A stretch of 18,991 nucleotides of DNA from Baffinella frigidus (taxonomy: Eukaryota > Cryptophyceae > Cryptomonadales > Baffinellaceae): positions 38,323 to 57,313 of the forward strand of contig MU647297.1 in NCBI GenBank assembly GCA_026770585.1. Direction: 5' to 3'. Shown one piece after another: positions 12,101 to 16,600 of this stretch. The position numbers and the translations under genes were made by a program. The notes beneath the pieces were generated by a model, which saw only the letters and a program-made list of their open reading frames with translations, was not told the origin of the DNA and searched no databases. Each line of letters opens with the position of its first letter. Position 1 is the stretch's first letter.

Positions 12101-13650
12101 GACGAACCACGAGTGTCAGTTCGCCCTCACTCCACTCGAGACTGGAAGAGGGACCATTTTCAATGTGGGGTTCTTAAATTTAGTACCAGTCACTTCGCCT
12201 TCACTATCCGGTTGCTCAACCTATCCACAAACGAGCGTCACTTCTCCTTGACGTTCTTAACAGTCACGCCATACGGGTAGACGCCTCAGAAACACGACCC
12301 GATTGCTCATCCTGCCCCAACACGAGCGTCACTTCGCCTTGACATGTTGTTGATAGAAGGATGTTGTTGATAGACGGGGGGCGACACACGAGAGCAGAAG
12401 ATCCTCTAGAGAGTCACCTACCCAGAGTCATATAAAACCAATTCATCGTATTCGAAGATAGCAGGAGCGCCATTAGGGTGGACGCTCAGATTCCGGCATA
12501 ACCTTATTTCGCCATTCCGAAAGGTGCTACGGTGGGCAATACAGTAGGGTGTTATGGAACGAAATAGTTAGGGCGATGCCGGAATTAGGGTGTCTACCCT
12601 TCTGATAATTTGTTCGGAACGTAGCAAGCTACTTACAAACCGACACAAGCACACCCGTGTTTATCCGGGAAACCGGATAAACTTTTCTTTCATTTCCTGG
12701 CAACGGATATTACTACACAAATACTTTGATACTTCTAGCAAGAAATAATCATGCAGTAATTTTCGTTGCAGGGAAACGAAAGAAAAACAGGTTTCCCCGG
12801 ATAAGTGTATCCACCCTTGAAAAACGCCCCTCCCCACTAAGACCACCATAGGGCCCTAGGCATAGGCCTACTGGGGGGTCCTAGGGGAGGTCAGCTCCTT
12901 ATGAGCGAGGTACCCCTGTAATCCGTACCTCTTGTTGTGCTCCTCTCGGCGTTCCTTGACGTGTTTCATCCGGGTTTTCATCTTGTCCTTTTCCCTCCCT
13001 GAAACCTGCACTTCGACAGCCTGTAGCACAGCGGGAAGAATAGTGTAAGGTTCGTTGAAGTTTGGATCACTCATCTCCAGGCTTGAGAGTGATAATGAAG
13101 AAGAGGAAGAAAAAGAAGAAGAAAGCGCTGCTGAAAACACCCTCTGGTTACCTATACCTGTTCCTGGTACTACTGCTTATTTATTTCTGGTTCGACTCTT
13201 TACCTCTACGCAAGAGTGTAGGGCTGACCTGGGAAAACAAGTCAGTTCACACGGAATTCGTACCAACTTTCCGAAATTTGATTTTTCTCTGGGAAGAATG
13301 TCCACTTATGAACTTAAAAATAGACAGATCTGACTATTTCCCCTGTAAGCCAGTCAGCTCTACACTCTTGCGTGGCTGTTCCTGGAAAGAGCCCCCCCGT
13401 GCGCTGCCAATGTGAAAACACTCTCTGGTGTTTTCACACCTTTTCCTGGTACGAAAGGAGTTTCTCATACCTTTTCCTGGAAGGAGAGGAGCTGCTCCCG
13501 GTACTAAGCCAAAGCACCCTCCCCGTGCGCTGCCTATCTGAACGCTCAACGCCAAACGCTAAACGCTAAACGCTAACCCTGAACCCTAAACCCTAAACAC
13601 CCTCCCCGTGCCCTGCCTATCTGCACCCTCCTTGATTTATTTAGTAAGCG

Positions 13651-13695
<45 letters not shown>

Positions 13696-16600
13696 AGAGG
13701 GGTAGTACTCTACGAACCTGAACCTGTAGATGAGCATGTAGATGCGTAAGTGGTCAAATCCATACTCGTGCACTGTCTATATGCACCCTCACCGTGCGCT
13801 GCCTATCTGCACCCTCCCCGTGCGCTGCCTATCAGCATACACTCCTTGGTTACCTTTTTCCTGAAAGGAGAGGTCCCCGGGCGCTGCCAGAGTGACCCCC
13901 CCCCCTGACTACCGTTTCCCGGTACACGAAGTCATCCGCGCCTGGTTCGACTGGTCACCTTTTCCTGGAAGGAGAGGAGCTGCTCCTGCTCGGCGATGTC
14001 GTTGGCCTGCTCCTTGTCGAAGGAGTACATCTCGTCGAGGAACGTCGCCAGGTGCAAGAGTGCCTTGGCCTGCCAGAGCTGAGAGGTCAACATTCTTCTC
14101 CCGCAGAGAGAACGAATCCGTTGGCAAAGTAAAGCAACGGCATCCAGGGGAACGTCGCCAGGTGCAGCAGGGCTTTCGCCTGCCGGACCACACTCCCCAC
14201 TTTTGAGTAACCCGGGTGACTCTTTGTACCAAACAGGAAACCAGCATGCCAATCGTACATCTCGTCGAGGAACGTCGCTTCCTGCAAGAGCGCTGTGGCC
14301 TGTCGCACCACAGTTCCTTTCAGTGTAACCACAGTTTCCTTTAGCGTGAAGCAACCACAGTTTCCTTCAGAGTAAAGTAACCACAGTTTCGTACAGTGTG
14401 AAGCAACTGCACCCAGGAACGTCGCCAGGTGCAGCAGCGTCTTCGTCTGCCACGGTTCGCGTCAGTTGCCCGGAGGGAGAACGTGAGGAAAGCAAAGGAC
14501 GATGCGGAGTGCCACCCGCAGACATGCTGAGCACCACATGTTCCTTCAGTGTAAAGCAACAGCCACATATTCCTTCAGTGTAAAGCAACTGCATCCAGGA
14601 ACGTCGCCAGGTGCAAGAGTGCCTTGGCCTGCCACACCACAGTCCCAACACTCTTGACCAACTCCAGCAACTGTCTGTACCATACACGTATCGGAGTGCC
14701 AATCACTTGTAAAGCAACTGATACATATGTAAAGCAACTGATGCGTCTCGTCGAGGAACGTCGCCAGGTTCATAGGCTAACGGCCTGAAAATGGGGTAGT
14801 TAGGCATACGGCATTGCCTAGGACCTCCTACCGTAGGCCGAGGGATCCTAGGACCAAAAAATCTCGGCCTACGGTAGGAGGTCCTAGGCAATGCCGTAGG
14901 CCTAACTACCCCATTTTCAGGCCGTGACCTTATTAAGGTGCAAGAGCGCCTTAGCCTGCCGCACCACAGTCCCATTCAGTGTAAAACAACTGATGCCGCG
15001 AGATGACTTTTGGGTAACACTCTTACTAACCCGGGCAAAAGTTTTGACCGGAAAGGAAACCAGCATGCAAATGACCATGGTAAAACGCAGAATTCGCGTC
15101 TGGGATACGGGCCACCGATGCACCTATTTGTAACAATAATGATGCTATAAGTAATGATGATAATAATGCTGATATTAGTAATGATGAATAACGATGATAT
15201 TAGCAATATGGTAATGATAATGACGCTTGCCTGGGAGTGGGCCTTGCACGACTCCGGCGCGTCCGATTTGATGTTGCCGCACACCTTCACGCAAGTTTCG
15301 AGCCTGTTGCGGATCTCCTTGGATCCCTCTGACCGGGACTGCGCCAGCCACCGCGCGGAGAGCGCCAGCACGCGGCTCCAGAGCATGTTTTCTGAGTCTC
15401 CGAGTTTGTCTTTCCTCCCTGTCACGAGACAAGGTGCATTGTCACGACGGCGTTTGGCCTATTTCTGCCGTCCACATAGTGGGCTTCGAGGGGTTCGTTG
15501 GGGCCGGAAGTTCGGGTGTTATGTGACCAATTTGCATTAGAAAGATCCTTAAAGTTAACTGTCAACAGACAGGTTGACTTCTGGTGAAAGGTTCGTAGTC
15601 CACCGTGTGGTTGGCTTCAGTGATGTAGCGGGTGAGGGGGCGGGGGGAACGCCACCGCGCGACATTTATGTCTCCACTCGACCCGATACCCTTTTTTTTC
15701 TCTCGCAACGCCCCCAAAGTCACAAGATTTCTTTTCACAATGTCAGAGCCAAGTGTCAGAAGACGCTCATTCCTGCATTTGGATGATCGTGGCTTCTGGG
15801 AAAGCCTTCTGCGAATCTGATCTAAGCCATAACCTGTTGACCTGGTGTGTACTCCACAAAGCGGGCTACGAGGGGATTTTCTGCCCATTTTGGGCCGACT
15901 TCCGTTACCTTATCCGGAAATGGCCCTAGTTTGTCAATAGTCGTGGGAGTCCCTTCAGGGACGAGCCGAGGGTTTGGGGTCCTGACGGGTAATTGGTCGA
16001 TTGGAATGCAGAGGCAGATCAATATTCGTGTGGAAATTTCGAGCTCTGCAGCGTTTCGACCGAATTTTCGGTCGAAAATTCCTTCAAATTCCACTGAGTT
16101 TAGGTCTGGAGAGGAGAGACGCTCACTGGCGGAAGACGAACGGTGCTCTCCTGCTTATCTACCGCCCAACTACCGTCCAACATACCGGAGAAGTGGCGGT
16201 CGAGGGCTAAGAGAAGCCCGACAGCCTTGTCCTGCTGTCTGTCCATCCAGAGCGTCTTGGCTTCACGTACCAACCTGCCCACACCACACCGTTGCGTGAG
16301 CTCGTCGCTCGCGCGATGCACTCGAACCGACACACCGTCATGGCGTGTTTGTGCATCCGGAGCGGCTTGGCTTCACGCACCGAACTGTGCCCATACCACA
16401 CCATTGCGTGAGCTTGATTTATATCAAAACTTTGCTGGCCAATAAAGCAGCTGCCGAAAAGCGTAGGGAAATGAAACCACCTTTCTAAATTAGCGCGTGT
16501 GATAGAGTACAGGTAGGGATGTGCTTTCGTGCAATATCACCGTTGAATCCCACCTCAGTAAAGCGCATGGCACCTTGAAACTCGATACATTTGAGTTTTG

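Larger units (their letters stand above)
13440..13875 (-). repeat. Donor-side echoes of exon 6 and CCGTGCGCTGCC boxes
   Basis: Three copies of the exon 6 end with a GT (13440-13462, 13471-13503, 13853-13875; transcript CTCCTTCCAGGAAAAG then GTATGAG in the clearest). Between them, CCCTCCCCGTGCGCTGCCTA boxes recur at least four times (13520, 13600, 13787, 13810) in intron 6. Confidence 0.85.

Noticed and set aside
14087-14702. Extra coding exons made from the exon 6-like copies
   Set aside because: They stop or shift frame within ~35 bases of the acceptor and lack a shared donor; they are echoes, not exons.
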